Of a DNA stretch of 64,000 nt, positions 43,441-51,260 are shown piece after piece; the first letter of the stretch is position 1; the number at the start of each line of letters is the position of its first letter. Under the pieces are notes generated by a model. That model saw nothing but the letters and a program-made list of their open reading frames with translations, was not told the origin of the DNA and searched no databases. A program made the translations under genes and the position numbers. Location: the NCBI GenBank assembly GCA_035380245.1, contig DAOSXA010000003.1:558001-622000 (forward strand), given 5' to 3'. The stretch comes from Candidatus Zixiibacteriota bacterium. Lineage in GTDB: Bacteria > Zixibacteria > MSB-5A5 > GN15 > FEB-12.

Positions 43441-43964
43441 AACTCTGGACACGTAGCTTCGACTCGCATTTCGGCCGGATTCAACTTGCGTCCGATGACG
43501 AGGCGCTGATTGCGGTTGCTCTACCGGGTCAAACGGACCATCAATTCCACGAGCAATTGGTAAAACGATCGAGCGCCACGGATTTCGCCGTCGATGGACC
43601 GGTCAACCTTGAAGCGGAGCGACAACTGCGTGCTTATTTCGAAGGTCGCCTGCAGCGATTCGACCTGCCCCTGAAACTTTCCGGAGGAGCGTTTTGTCGT
43701 CGAGCGCTCGCTGTCGTGTCGCGTATCGAATACGGTCATACCCGCACCTATGGGGAAATTGCCGCCGAGCTCGGTAAACCCGGTGGAGCGCGAGCGGTTG
43801 GTCAGGCCAATGCCGGTAATCCTTTGCCGTTGGTGATCCCCTGTCATCGTGTCGTCGGGGCCGACGGTCTGGGGGGCTATGGGGGAGGTCTTGATATGAA
43901 ACGAAGACTATTGCAGTTGGAGGGAGTGTCACCTGATGTCCGCCGGCAGGGAACCCTTTTATGA
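43437..43964 (+). CDS. ogt: Methylated-DNA-protein-cysteine S-methyltransferase (Ogt/AGT)
   Basis: A 175-residue DNA repair protein. The active-site motif is VIPCHRVVG with acceptor Cys136, preceded by GGARAVGQANAGNP, which holds the DNA-binding helix and the base-flipping Arg, and by the YGEIAAELG helix. The N-terminal half is the poorly conserved domain that Ogt proteins share. It takes O6-methyl groups from guanine in a one-turnover reaction. It overlaps the HAD gene by four bases and ends the small operon 41978-43964. No Ada-type regulatory domain is present. Confidence 0.93.
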   Translation: MKLWTRSFDSHFGRIQLASDDEALIAVALPGQTDHQFHEQLVKRSSATDFAVDGPVNLEAERQLRAYFEGRLQRFDLPLKLSGGAFCRRALAVVSRIEYGHTRTYGEIAAELGKPGGARAVGQANAGNPLPLVIPCHRVVGADGLGGYGGGLDMKRRLLQLEGVSPDVRRQGTLL

Positions 43965-44051
43965 ATGAAACTAACGAGTCCGTGAAAGCGCCGCATCATG
44001 CGACGCTGATAGAACGATAGATCGGGACCTTGAAGATACAAGGAGAATAGT

Positions 44052-45149
44052 ATGGACCCACGTTTGCAGAAACTGGCCGAAGTCTTGTGCCGGTATTCTC
44101 TAAAATTGAAAAAGGGCCAGACGCTTAAAATCGTCGGCGGGGTGGTAACACTACCGGCCATTAAAGCGGTTTTTCGCGAGGCAATAGAAATCGGGGCACA
44201 TCCTTATGTCCAGGTTCGCATCGGCGATAACGATGAAACGCTTTTGAAATACGGATCGAAGGACCAACTTACCTGGATCCCTCCGTTTGCACGGATGGAA
44301 ATCAACAAGATCGATGCCTATCTGATGTTCTGGGGAAACGAGAACACCCGCAACATGGCCGGGGTCGATCCTAAAAAGCAAGCCCTGGCTCGCCAGGCTT
44401 CCCGGAAAATAATGGAGCGCTTTTACGAGCGCCACAGCATGGGTGAATTGCGTTGGTGTGGAACCATGTTCCCGACCAACGCCGATGCCCAGGAAGCCGA
44501 CATGTCACTCAGTGACTACGAGGATTTTGTCTATCGCGCCGGGAACCTGCACAAGACCGACCCGGTCAAGCATTGGAATAAGGTCCGGACCGAACAGGAT
44601 CGTCTGATTAAGATCATGAACCGCTTCGACCGGATTCATATCGAGGCCCCGGGAACCGATCTGCAGCTTCGTGTCAAGGGACGCAAGTGGATCAATTGCA
44701 GCGGTCATGAGAATTTCCCCGACGGCGAGATTTTCACCAGTCCGATCGAGGACACCGTAGAGGGTTTCATCACTTACAGTTTCCCGGCTATTTACATGGG
44801 ACGCGAAGTTGAGAACGTTCGACTGGAATTCAAGAAGGGAAAAATAGTCAACGAAACCGCGGAGAAGAACCAGAAGTATCTCACGGCCATGCTCGATATG
44901 GACCGAGGCGCTCGCTATCTCGGCGAGGTGGCGGTCGGTACCAATTATGAGATCAAACAGTTTTCCAAGAACATCCTTTTCGATGAGAAGATCGGCGGCA
45001 CCTGCCATCTGGCGGCCGGTAATTCATTTTCCGAAGCGGGCGGTAAGAACAAGTCCGGCCTGCACTGGGATATGATCTGCGATCTCAAGAAGGGACAGAT
45101 CACGGCCGACGGCAAAGTGATCTATGCCAACGGAAAATTCAAAATCTGA
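44052..45149 (+). CDS. M29-family aminopeptidase (AmpS/aminopeptidase T-like)
   Basis: A 365-residue cytoplasmic enzyme with AAGGAG eight bases before the ATG. The N-domain starts LAEVLCRYSLKLKKGQTLKI, characteristic of M29. Probable metal ligands are the Glu in FPDGEIFTSP, the Glu in YLGEVAVGTN, His in GTCHLAAG, and His and Asp in GLHWDMICD. The YEDFVYRAG segment is also conserved in the family. These enzymes remove N-terminal amino acids using a two-metal site. A terminator follows at 45171-45202. The gene is probably monocistronic, about 90 bases after the methyltransferase gene. Confidence 0.9.
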   Translation: MDPRLQKLAEVLCRYSLKLKKGQTLKIVGGVVTLPAIKAVFREAIEIGAHPYVQVRIGDNDETLLKYGSKDQLTWIPPFARMEINKIDAYLMFWGNENTRNMAGVDPKKQALARQASRKIMERFYERHSMGELRWCGTMFPTNADAQEADMSLSDYEDFVYRAGNLHKTDPVKHWNKVRTEQDRLIKIMNRFDRIHIEAPGTDLQLRVKGRKWINCSGHENFPDGEIFTSPIEDTVEGFITYSFPAIYMGREVENVRLEFKKGKIVNETAEKNQKYLTAMLDMDRGARYLGEVAVGTNYEIKQFSKNILFDEKIGGTCHLAAGNSFSEAGGKNKSGLHWDMICDLKKGQITADGKVIYANGKFKI

Positions 45150-45170
45150 TCGCGGTAATCAGCTTTCACG

Positions 45171-45202
45171 AAAAAGCCGGCGTCAAACGACGTCGGCTTT
45201 TT
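45171..45202. terminator. Bidirectional terminator between convergent genes
   Basis: AAAAAGCCGGCGTC (45171-45184) and GACGTCGGCTTTTT (45189-45202) form a long stem with one G-T pair and a four-base loop. The A-run and T-run at its ends suit termination on both strands. Confidence 0.88.
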
Positions 45203-45227
45203 CATTATCTGCGTGGAAGTTCCGTTA

Positions 45228-47606
45228 TTACGGCGTCACTGGTGGCGGACCTTGGTTGAATTCGTAGTCTACCAGGTACACGAGATCGTCGATTCCAACC
45301 TGAAGGTTGGCGTTAACGTCAGCCGCTTGTACGGCTATCGGCGCCGGACCACCCTGGAACATCCAGGTCACCAGGTAAACGACGTCGGCAATGTCGATCG
45401 AAAAATCACCATTGACATCTCCGCGCATGACGTAGCGCGTTATTATCTGTCCGGCGTGTACTACCGGATCGTAGGTCAACTGCGGCGAAGTCAGGTTAAG
45501 CCTGCGCGGTGTCTGTGAAGAGTCCACTTCAGCGGCCAGACCGCCCAGGGCCAGATCATCGGTGGTAACGTAAATCTTCATGATTTCACCCGTTCCCGGA
45601 GTCAGGAGGGGAGAGCCGCCGCCGTCATCCGCAACGAGTCTGTAGGCAAAACGTCCTTCAGTCGGGGCATAGGCGGTCTGCTGAAAATCTTCAAAATAGG
45701 AAGTACGACTTCCCAGCGTAGCTGAATCGAAGCTGAACGCCGACAGAGTGTCGATCCGGAACGAAATGCTCATTTCGTTCAAAAGTTGCGAATTGGTCAT
45801 GTTGACCGACATCACCGCCTGTCCGCCGGCATAAACCGAATCGGTTACGAACGTTACCGTGTCTGCCAGGGCGATGATATAGCTGTCTCGCACGCGGGTC
45901 ATCGAGCCATAGCTGGTGTTGATCTCCAAAGATACGGTATAGGCTCCTCCCTCCTGAAAGCCATGCTGAGGATTTTGTGAAATGGAAGAGTCACCGTCGC
46001 CAAAATCCCAGGTCCAGGCACTGCTGGCCAGTGACGAACTGTCGTAGAAATGCACCACCATCGGAGCTTCTCCGACCTGAACATCGGAATAGAAATTCAC
46101 GCCCCAGTTCAAAGCGGCGTTGGCATCAACGATACCCCAGCCGAGATTGTTGTTCGGGGAGGAGGCGTTATCGGCGGTTTCCATCAGAGCGCTGCGTATC
46201 ATCTGCGGTGTGAAGTTCGGTCGTGCCTGGACCAGCAGGCAGGCAACACCGGCCACCAGCGGTGTCGACAATGAAGTCCCGCTGACTCCGCCGTAAGAAG
46301 CATCGCTGTTGGTGACGGCGCATTGTGTCGCCACTCCCTGTGCGAGGACTTCGGGTTTGATACGTCCGTCATAAGTCGGACCACGGGATGAGAATGAGGC
46401 CAGGTCGCCGGAGGCGTTCACAGCTCCGACGGTAACGATATCGAAGGCGTCGACCGGGGCGCTCATGGAGGGGGAGGACGGTCCGGAATTGCCGGCTGAA
46501 TTACAAACGACGATTCCCATCGAAGCTGCCATGGAAGCGGCTATCGAGGTTACGGCCGTCTCTCCATCCAGATCGGAATAATCGTAGCCGGTGCCGTCGT
46601 CCCATTCGAGATAACTGAGAGAACTGGTTACGACATCGGCTCCTATGGAGTCGACCCATTCCAGCGCTGCTACCCAGTTGTCTTCCTCGACCTGGGTTTC
46701 GGAACGAACATCCTCGGTTTTACAAAGAATGAAATTAGCTTTATAGGCCGGGCCGATCAGGGTGCCGGGAACGTAACCGGCGGAGGTCGACCAAATGTAA
46801 GTGCCGTGGTTCCACTGAGTAGAATAATCACCGCTTTCGTTGGATGTGTTCCCGTCGTTGAAGATAAAATCCCACTCCGCCAGCACTCGTCCTTCGGCGT
46901 AATGGTTGGCGAAAGCCTCGTGGGTTTTACGATACCCGGTATCGAATATCGCCAGTGTCACTCCGGAACCATCGTAGCCCTGTTCATGTACCGCCGGGAC
47001 ATTGATCTGGGTTACCTGATTGAGAGCCAGACCGTAGCTCAGAACATCGGGTGACAGCGACAGGGGATCCTGATGATCGACTCGGACCGGTTCTGCGGTT
47101 GGATCGGCGGGTCTTTTCCAAAGTCCTACGGGGCGAATCTCTCGTACGAAAGGCAGCGCCGCAATCTCATTTAACTGGTCGGTCGGAACGGTGAAACTGG
47201 CTCCGTTGAGCCACTTCGTGATTCTACGAAGTTGACCACCGGCGTCGGCAACGGCTTGAAGATACGATTGATTGACCGGAAGATCGGCGAATACCGGCTG
47301 GTTCAGGTCCATCTTGGCGCGTCGTCGCGCTTTGCGCTCGGTAAATGGAGATGCCGCCGCCAGGGCATCGAACGAAGCCTGATCGGATATTCCTTTGTCG
47401 GTGAACATAACCCAGACCAGAGTAGTATCACCATCGCGATTGCGAAGATTCTCAACGGTGCTCAAAGCGAGCGCAGTTTGCTTCTCTATTAACACCGGGT
47501 GTTCTTCCAGGAAAGCAGGATCGAATCCGGCCGCGGCTGCCAGGGTTGCTGCGACAGCCGTTAAAGCAACGGTCAAAAAAGTAATCTTAAGTTTGCTGTA
47601 ATTCAT
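45228..47606 (-). CDS. Secreted subtilisin-like (S8) protease with PKD and dockerin-like domains
   Basis: I start at the ATG at 47606 because it opens the signal peptide (MNYSKLKITFLTVALTAVAA); the longer frame adds 12 polar residues. The product is 792 residues. A propeptide-like region (about 30-170) precedes the S8 domain with Asp222 (IFDTGYRKTHE), His267 (WNHGTYIW) and Ser445 (VSGTSLSTP), and the oxyanion Asn is in CNSAGNSG. His is followed by GTY instead of GTH, which is unusual. A PKD domain follows (WDFGDGDSSISQNPQHGF), then a beta-rich region. The end is a dockerin-like pair, GDVNGDFSIDIADVVYLVTW and DVNANLQVGIDDLVYLVDYE. It is exported and may bind a surface partner through the dockerin. 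Confidence 0.92.
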   Translation of the reverse strand: MNYSKLKITFLTVALTAVAATLAAAAGFDPAFLEEHPVLIEKQTALALSTVENLRNRDGDTTLVWVMFTDKGISDQASFDALAAASPFTERKARRRAKMDLNQPVFADLPVNQSYLQAVADAGGQLRRITKWLNGASFTVPTDQLNEIAALPFVREIRPVGLWKRPADPTAEPVRVDHQDPLSLSPDVLSYGLALNQVTQINVPAVHEQGYDGSGVTLAIFDTGYRKTHEAFANHYAEGRVLAEWDFIFNDGNTSNESGDYSTQWNHGTYIWSTSAGYVPGTLIGPAYKANFILCKTEDVRSETQVEEDNWVAALEWVDSIGADVVTSSLSYLEWDDGTGYDYSDLDGETAVTSIAASMAASMGIVVCNSAGNSGPSSPSMSAPVDAFDIVTVGAVNASGDLASFSSRGPTYDGRIKPEVLAQGVATQCAVTNSDASYGGVSGTSLSTPLVAGVACLLVQARPNFTPQMIRSALMETADNASSPNNNLGWGIVDANAALNWGVNFYSDVQVGEAPMVVHFYDSSSLASSAWTWDFGDGDSSISQNPQHGFQEGGAYTVSLEINTSYGSMTRVRDSYIIALADTVTFVTDSVYAGGQAVMSVNMTNSQLLNEMSISFRIDTLSAFSFDSATLGSRTSYFEDFQQTAYAPTEGRFAYRLVADDGGGSPLLTPGTGEIMKIYVTTDDLALGGLAAEVDSSQTPRRLNLTSPQLTYDPVVHAGQIITRYVMRGDVNGDFSIDIADVVYLVTWMFQGGPAPIAVQAADVNANLQVGIDDLVYLVDYEFNQGPPPVTP

Positions 47607-47970
47607 TAGAATAGCTCTCTGTTGTCTTGCTGACACGTACACGCACCGGTCAGGTCATTTAGGAGGTATATCGGCAGGCCTGCATTTTAGCATACCCGCT
47701 CAGGGTTGATTCGAAGGGCAGGACCCAATCACTATTGGTTTGTCCCCACACTTTTCCTAAATATACACGTATTTCAATTTGTTCCAAGACAAATGGCGAA
47801 CTGTCTTGCAGTAGTTATAATCCGTTACAACACAATAACCTGAATGAATACTAAGGACGTCCCCAAACTCATGGGATGACAAGGCACGTTTTTCGCTTAA
47901 AGCGGATCAGGAAAACTGAGCGTGCGGCCTTAGGGCGGCTCGAATCGTGAAACCTGATGGGTGGTTTACT
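47607..47970 (+). other. Long intergenic region and structured leader before the pseudopilin gene
   Basis: A TATAAT lies at 47816-47821, without a good -35 box. Downstream, 47881-47931 can fold as a branched RNA. The outer stem is GCACG/CGTGC (47884-47888, 47921-47925), optionally extended by AAGGC/GCCTT. Two hairpins lie inside it, CGCT-TAA-AGCG (47894-47904) and TCAG-GAAAA-CTGA (47907-47919). The fold ends about 40 bases before the ATG. It does not match the c-di-GMP-I, c-di-GMP-II or other riboswitch signatures I know. A GTG at 47947 in the pilin frame is possible but lacks a ribosome site. Confidence 0.5.
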
Positions 47971-48528
47971 ATGAAGAAGATTTTTCGTTCCTGCAAAGGT
48001 ATTACACTACTCGAAATAATGTCGGTCGTAGTGATATTCGGTGTCGTGGCGTCGATGGCGGTACCGCGTTTTCAAATTGCTATCGAAAGGCTAAGATTCC
48101 GGTCGGCTAATCGAGAAATAACGAACTACCTGCGTATGGCCAGATCCGAAGCGATAACGGAAAAAGTGCCTTATGGCGTACAGTTCAACTATTGGGACGG
48201 TACTGTTACAATTTTCAAGGACTCCATCGTTAATGCTGCCAATCCGTACGTTATGGACGATGATGATCCGGTCTTCAAGAGCGAGCAACTGCCCTCGGAA
48301 GTCCAGTATCTCCTTACCGATATGGCTAATAATGTGATCGTTTTTAATCCCAACGGCTCCGCCAGCTTCTCCGGATACGGTAATATCTCTGTTCACGGTT
48401 ATTCCAACGCCGGTGGTTTATATGAGCATTATCACAATATCCTGCCCGCCACCGGCAGGATCCGTTCCTATGATTCCTATGAGGAATGGGCTGCCAATCA
48501 CGACCGATACTCAGAAACAGATCAGTAA
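47971..48528 (+). CDS. Type IV pilin-like / GspH-type pseudopilin
   Basis: I start at the ATG at 47971 because it gives a short basic leader, MKKIFRSCKG, cut by prepilin peptidase before ITLLEIMSVVVIFGVVASMA; an alternative GTG at 47947 only lengthens the leader. The mature N-terminus has Glu at position 5 and the long hydrophobic helix of class III signal proteins. The remainder (about 140 residues) has the GspH/FimT-like region YLRMARSEAITEKVPYGVQF with the Ser-Glu-Ala segment. It is a minor pilin or pseudopilin of the type IV pilus machinery encoded next. It has its own leader and terminator and so is regulated apart from pilM-Q. Confidence 0.9.
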   Translation: MKKIFRSCKGITLLEIMSVVVIFGVVASMAVPRFQIAIERLRFRSANREITNYLRMARSEAITEKVPYGVQFNYWDGTVTIFKDSIVNAANPYVMDDDDPVFKSEQLPSEVQYLLTDMANNVIVFNPNGSASFSGYGNISVHGYSNAGGLYEHYHNILPATGRIRSYDSYEEWAANHDRYSETDQ

Positions 48529-48562
48529 TAGAATGCAGTAAGTGACTGTGGGTCATCTCCTT

Positions 48563-48591
48563 AGGCCTCTCCGTTGACGGCGGAGGGGCCT
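48563..48591 (+). terminator. Rho-independent terminator after the pseudopilin gene
   Basis: AGGCCTCTCCG and CGGAGGGGCCT pair with one T-G around a short loop, followed by TTTCTTTTGTT. Confidence 0.85.
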
Positions 48592-48601
48592 TTCTTTTGT
48601 T

Positions 48602-48833
48602 ATCTATACAGTGATTCCCGAATCTTAATAAAATGTAAAGAATCCGATCATCTGTTCCGATATCTCTTGAGAAGGCATTGAAACGGTTTTTGCGGTTTGG
48701 CCGCCCGACTGTTTCATCGGCGTCAAAAGGCCATGGGGTCAACTCCCTAATGGAGTTAAAAGAAGTCCGAAAATGTCGATAGATAAACAGTAAAGAAGAA
48801 AATAACCTGAGTCTCCAAACAAAGAGTCAGCTA
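48602..48833 (+). other. Leader region of the pil operon with successive small hairpins
   Basis: After the terminator, an AT-rich stretch with TAAAAT (48629-48634) could hold the promoter, though no -35 is evident. The following 150 bases can form GCGG/CCGC (48692-48695, 48701-48704), CCGA/TCGG (48705-48708, 48717-48720) and AACTCC/GGAGTT (48741-48746, 48752-48757). Individually these are short. No gene is seen. I cannot match it to a named RNA family. Confidence 0.35.
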
Positions 48834-49886
48834 ATGCCGTTTTCGCGTCAAAGTAAGAGCACGGTCGGATTGGATATCGGATCAAATTCCGTTAAGCTGG
48901 TCAAGCTCGACCACACCAAGCAAGGCTACTCGGTTTCGGCCATCGGTATTCGAGAGTTGCCCGCAGAGGCGATTGTCAACGATGAGATCCGTGATCGGGA
49001 AGCGGTGATATTTAATATCCAATCCTTGATCGACCAGACCGACCCCAAGATCAAGGACGTGGTGGTCTCGATCTCGGGTCACAGTGTAATAACCGACCGG
49101 TTTACCATTGATAAGAAAACCGGTGCCGAAGCCGAACAGGCGATTTTGTTCGAAACCGAACAAAGGGCTCCGTTCGATGTCGATGATGTCTCCCTCAGCT
49201 ATCACATCATCAAGGTTGATGACGACCTCAATAAGATGGATGTGCTGCTGGTGGCGGCGCGTAAGGAATCACTTAAGGTCTATCTCGAACTGGTCGAGGA
49301 CTGCGGTCTCCGGCCGGTGATAGTGGACGACGATGCCCTTGCGATTTACAACGCCTATGAGACCAACTACGATATTGATCCGACTAAGATCACGGCCCTG
49401 GTCAATATCGGCCATGATGTGACCAATATCACCTATCTGGTAGATGGTTTGTATCACTCGACACGTGATGTTTCCAGCGGCACACGTGAGATTTACAACG
49501 CCATCCAGAAGGAATTCAGGCTCAATCCGGAGCTTACGGCGAAGGCTATTAAAGGGGAAATGGGTGACTCAATCGATCAAGATATGCTCAAAGCCACGAT
49601 CATTTCTTCCACGGATGAATTGATCTCGGGTATCGAGCTGGCTTTCTCATATTTCAAATCTCAGGCAAAACTGGAGAGTGTCGACTGGATCGTACTCTCG
49701 GGTGGTGGCGCTCTGGTGCCTTACCTGGCTGAGTTCCTTCAGTCACGTCTGGCCGTACCGCTCGAGATCTCCAATCCGCTTCGCAACGTTGACTATGACC
49801 CCGAGCTTTTCCAGTACCTGCAACCGGAAAAAATCGCGCCTCTGCTGGCTGTCCCGGTCGGCCTGGCGATGCGGAAGGTGAGGTAG
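48834..49886 (+). CDS. pilM: Type IV pilus assembly ATPase-fold protein PilM
   Basis: A 350-residue actin/FtsA-like protein. It begins VGLDIGSNSVKLVKLDHTK, the phosphate-1 loop, and later has LVNIGHDVTNITYLVDG and VLSGGGALVPYLAEFLQSRL, the phosphate-2 and adenosine motifs. Length and order match PilM. It sits at the inner face of the cytoplasmic membrane and binds the N-terminal tail of PilN, linking the inner-membrane alignment complex to the motor. It is the first gene of pilMNO-PilP-PilQ, separated from pilN by only six bases. Confidence 0.95.
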   Translation: MPFSRQSKSTVGLDIGSNSVKLVKLDHTKQGYSVSAIGIRELPAEAIVNDEIRDREAVIFNIQSLIDQTDPKIKDVVVSISGHSVITDRFTIDKKTGAEAEQAILFETEQRAPFDVDDVSLSYHIIKVDDDLNKMDVLLVAARKESLKVYLELVEDCGLRPVIVDDDALAIYNAYETNYDIDPTKITALVNIGHDVTNITYLVDGLYHSTRDVSSGTREIYNAIQKEFRLNPELTAKAIKGEMGDSIDQDMLKATIISSTDELISGIELAFSYFKSQAKLESVDWIVLSGGGALVPYLAEFLQSRLAVPLEISNPLRNVDYDPELFQYLQPEKIAPLLAVPVGLAMRKVR

Positions 49887-49892
49887 ATATCT

Positions 49893-50621
49893 ATGATAGA
49901 AATAAATCTACTCCCCAAAGAATACCAGAAGAAGTCATTTAACTTCAGTCTGGGGAAAACCGGGGTTTACGCCATTGGTGCAGCGGCTTGTATTATCGTG
50001 ATGTTGATTGCCGTGACGTTTTACCAGCGTCACCAGATCAGCCAACTCAACGAGAATATCGACCGTGCCCAGCAGCGGGCTGCCATGCTCCGCAAGGATA
50101 TTCAGGTGGTGGACGCCCTCACCGACGTGAAGGCCAAGATCACCCAGCGGATGACGGCCGTGGAACGGCTCGACCATAATCGCTCGGTATGGGTGCGTAT
50201 CTTTGAAGAGATCGCCCGCGATGTCCCGGAATTCGTATGGCTGGCTCAATTCAATGAAGTTCAGACATCCGAAAAGGCTTCGGCTCGCAAGGCCAAGGCC
50301 AAGGATAAAGAAGAAGAGCCTGCTCCCGAGCAGAAAAAAACACAAGCGGCTCCCACTGACACGAAAGTACAATTGGAAGGCCATGCGTTTACACTCAACG
50401 CCCTGGCGGCCTTCATGATAAACATGATGCGAAGCGATTATTTCGACGAAGTCGAACTGCTTTCGACCAGTGAGGTCCAGTTCGATGAACATCGGGCTTA
50501 CAAGTTCGTGCTACGTTCGGATATGCATTTCATCTCCGATGAAGTGGCCCGGGGTAAGGTAGCACAAGCCGATCAGACCGATGATGCCCTCGCACAAGCC
50601 TCGCATAAAAGTCTAAACTAG
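49893..50621 (+). CDS. pilN: Type IV pilus inner-membrane alignment protein PilN
   Basis: A 242-residue bitopic protein beginning MIEINLLPKEYQKKSFN; the INLLP tail is the PilM-binding signature. One membrane helix follows (about 25-45), then a periplasmic coiled coil (ISQLNENIDRAQQRAAMLRK) and a ferredoxin-like domain (about 150-220). In between lies a charged low-complexity insert, about residues 127-155 (KASARKAKAKDKEEEPAPEQ), longer than in most PilN. It pairs with PilO. The gene lies six bases after pilM and ten before pilO. Confidence 0.93.
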   Translation: MIEINLLPKEYQKKSFNFSLGKTGVYAIGAAACIIVMLIAVTFYQRHQISQLNENIDRAQQRAAMLRKDIQVVDALTDVKAKITQRMTAVERLDHNRSVWVRIFEEIARDVPEFVWLAQFNEVQTSEKASARKAKAKDKEEEPAPEQKKTQAAPTDTKVQLEGHAFTLNALAAFMINMMRSDYFDEVELLSTSEVQFDEHRAYKFVLRSDMHFISDEVARGKVAQADQTDDALAQASHKSLN

Positions 50622-50631
50622 GGATTACCGT

Positions 50632-51249
50632 ATGGACTTCAAAGACTCAAATACTCAGAAGATATTGCTTGGGGCCATGGCCTTCTTCATTGTCGTCTAC
50701 TTCTGGTACTCCCGTTTGTATTCCAAGTATGACCATATGATAGAGACCAAGAGCCAGGAGTTCGAGCGGATCACCACCGATCTGCGCAATGTCGAACTCA
50801 AGGCCAAGTCGCTTGACGCCCTCAAGTTGGAATACCAGGATCTGCTCGGTCGTTATCATCAGATCGAGGCCTTACTGCCGGAAGTGAAGCAGATTCCGTC
50901 GTTCCTGGTCCAACTGCACACGGCGTCATCGCTGACCGGCACCAAGATCACGGGAATACAGCCGTTGCCGACCGAAGGCGAGGAGTTCTATAATATCGCC
51001 TCGTTCGAGATCAATATGACCGGCACCTACCATGACATGGGTAAGTTCATAGGCTATGTCGCTAATTTCCCGTTTATCGCCAACGTTTCGGATATGCAGC
51101 TAACGGCGCTTGAAGTAGCTATCTCCGGTTCCGAAAAATCGGATGACATGGAAAACACCATGCAGAAACGTGAAACCGTTGCAGCCACGTTCAATCTCTC
51201 GACCTACTATGTTAAAGAGAACGAGCGGCTGAAAGAAATAACCCTCTAG
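50632..51249 (+). CDS. pilO: Type IV pilus inner-membrane alignment protein PilO
   Basis: A 205-residue bitopic protein with one N-terminal membrane helix (KILLGAMAFFIVVYFWYSRL), a coiled coil (MIETKSQEFERITTDLRNVE) and a C-terminal ferredoxin-like domain. In that domain LLPEVKQIPSFLVQLHTASS and MTGTYHDMGKFIGYVANFPF match the PilO pattern. It should form a heterodimer with PilN and contact the PilP-like protein in the periplasm. Eleven bases separate it from the next gene. Confidence 0.93.
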   Translation: MDFKDSNTQKILLGAMAFFIVVYFWYSRLYSKYDHMIETKSQEFERITTDLRNVELKAKSLDALKLEYQDLLGRYHQIEALLPEVKQIPSFLVQLHTASSLTGTKITGIQPLPTEGEEFYNIASFEINMTGTYHDMGKFIGYVANFPFIANVSDMQLTALEVAISGSEKSDDMENTMQKRETVAATFNLSTYYVKENERLKEITL

Positions 51250-51260
51250 GAGGCGAACCG

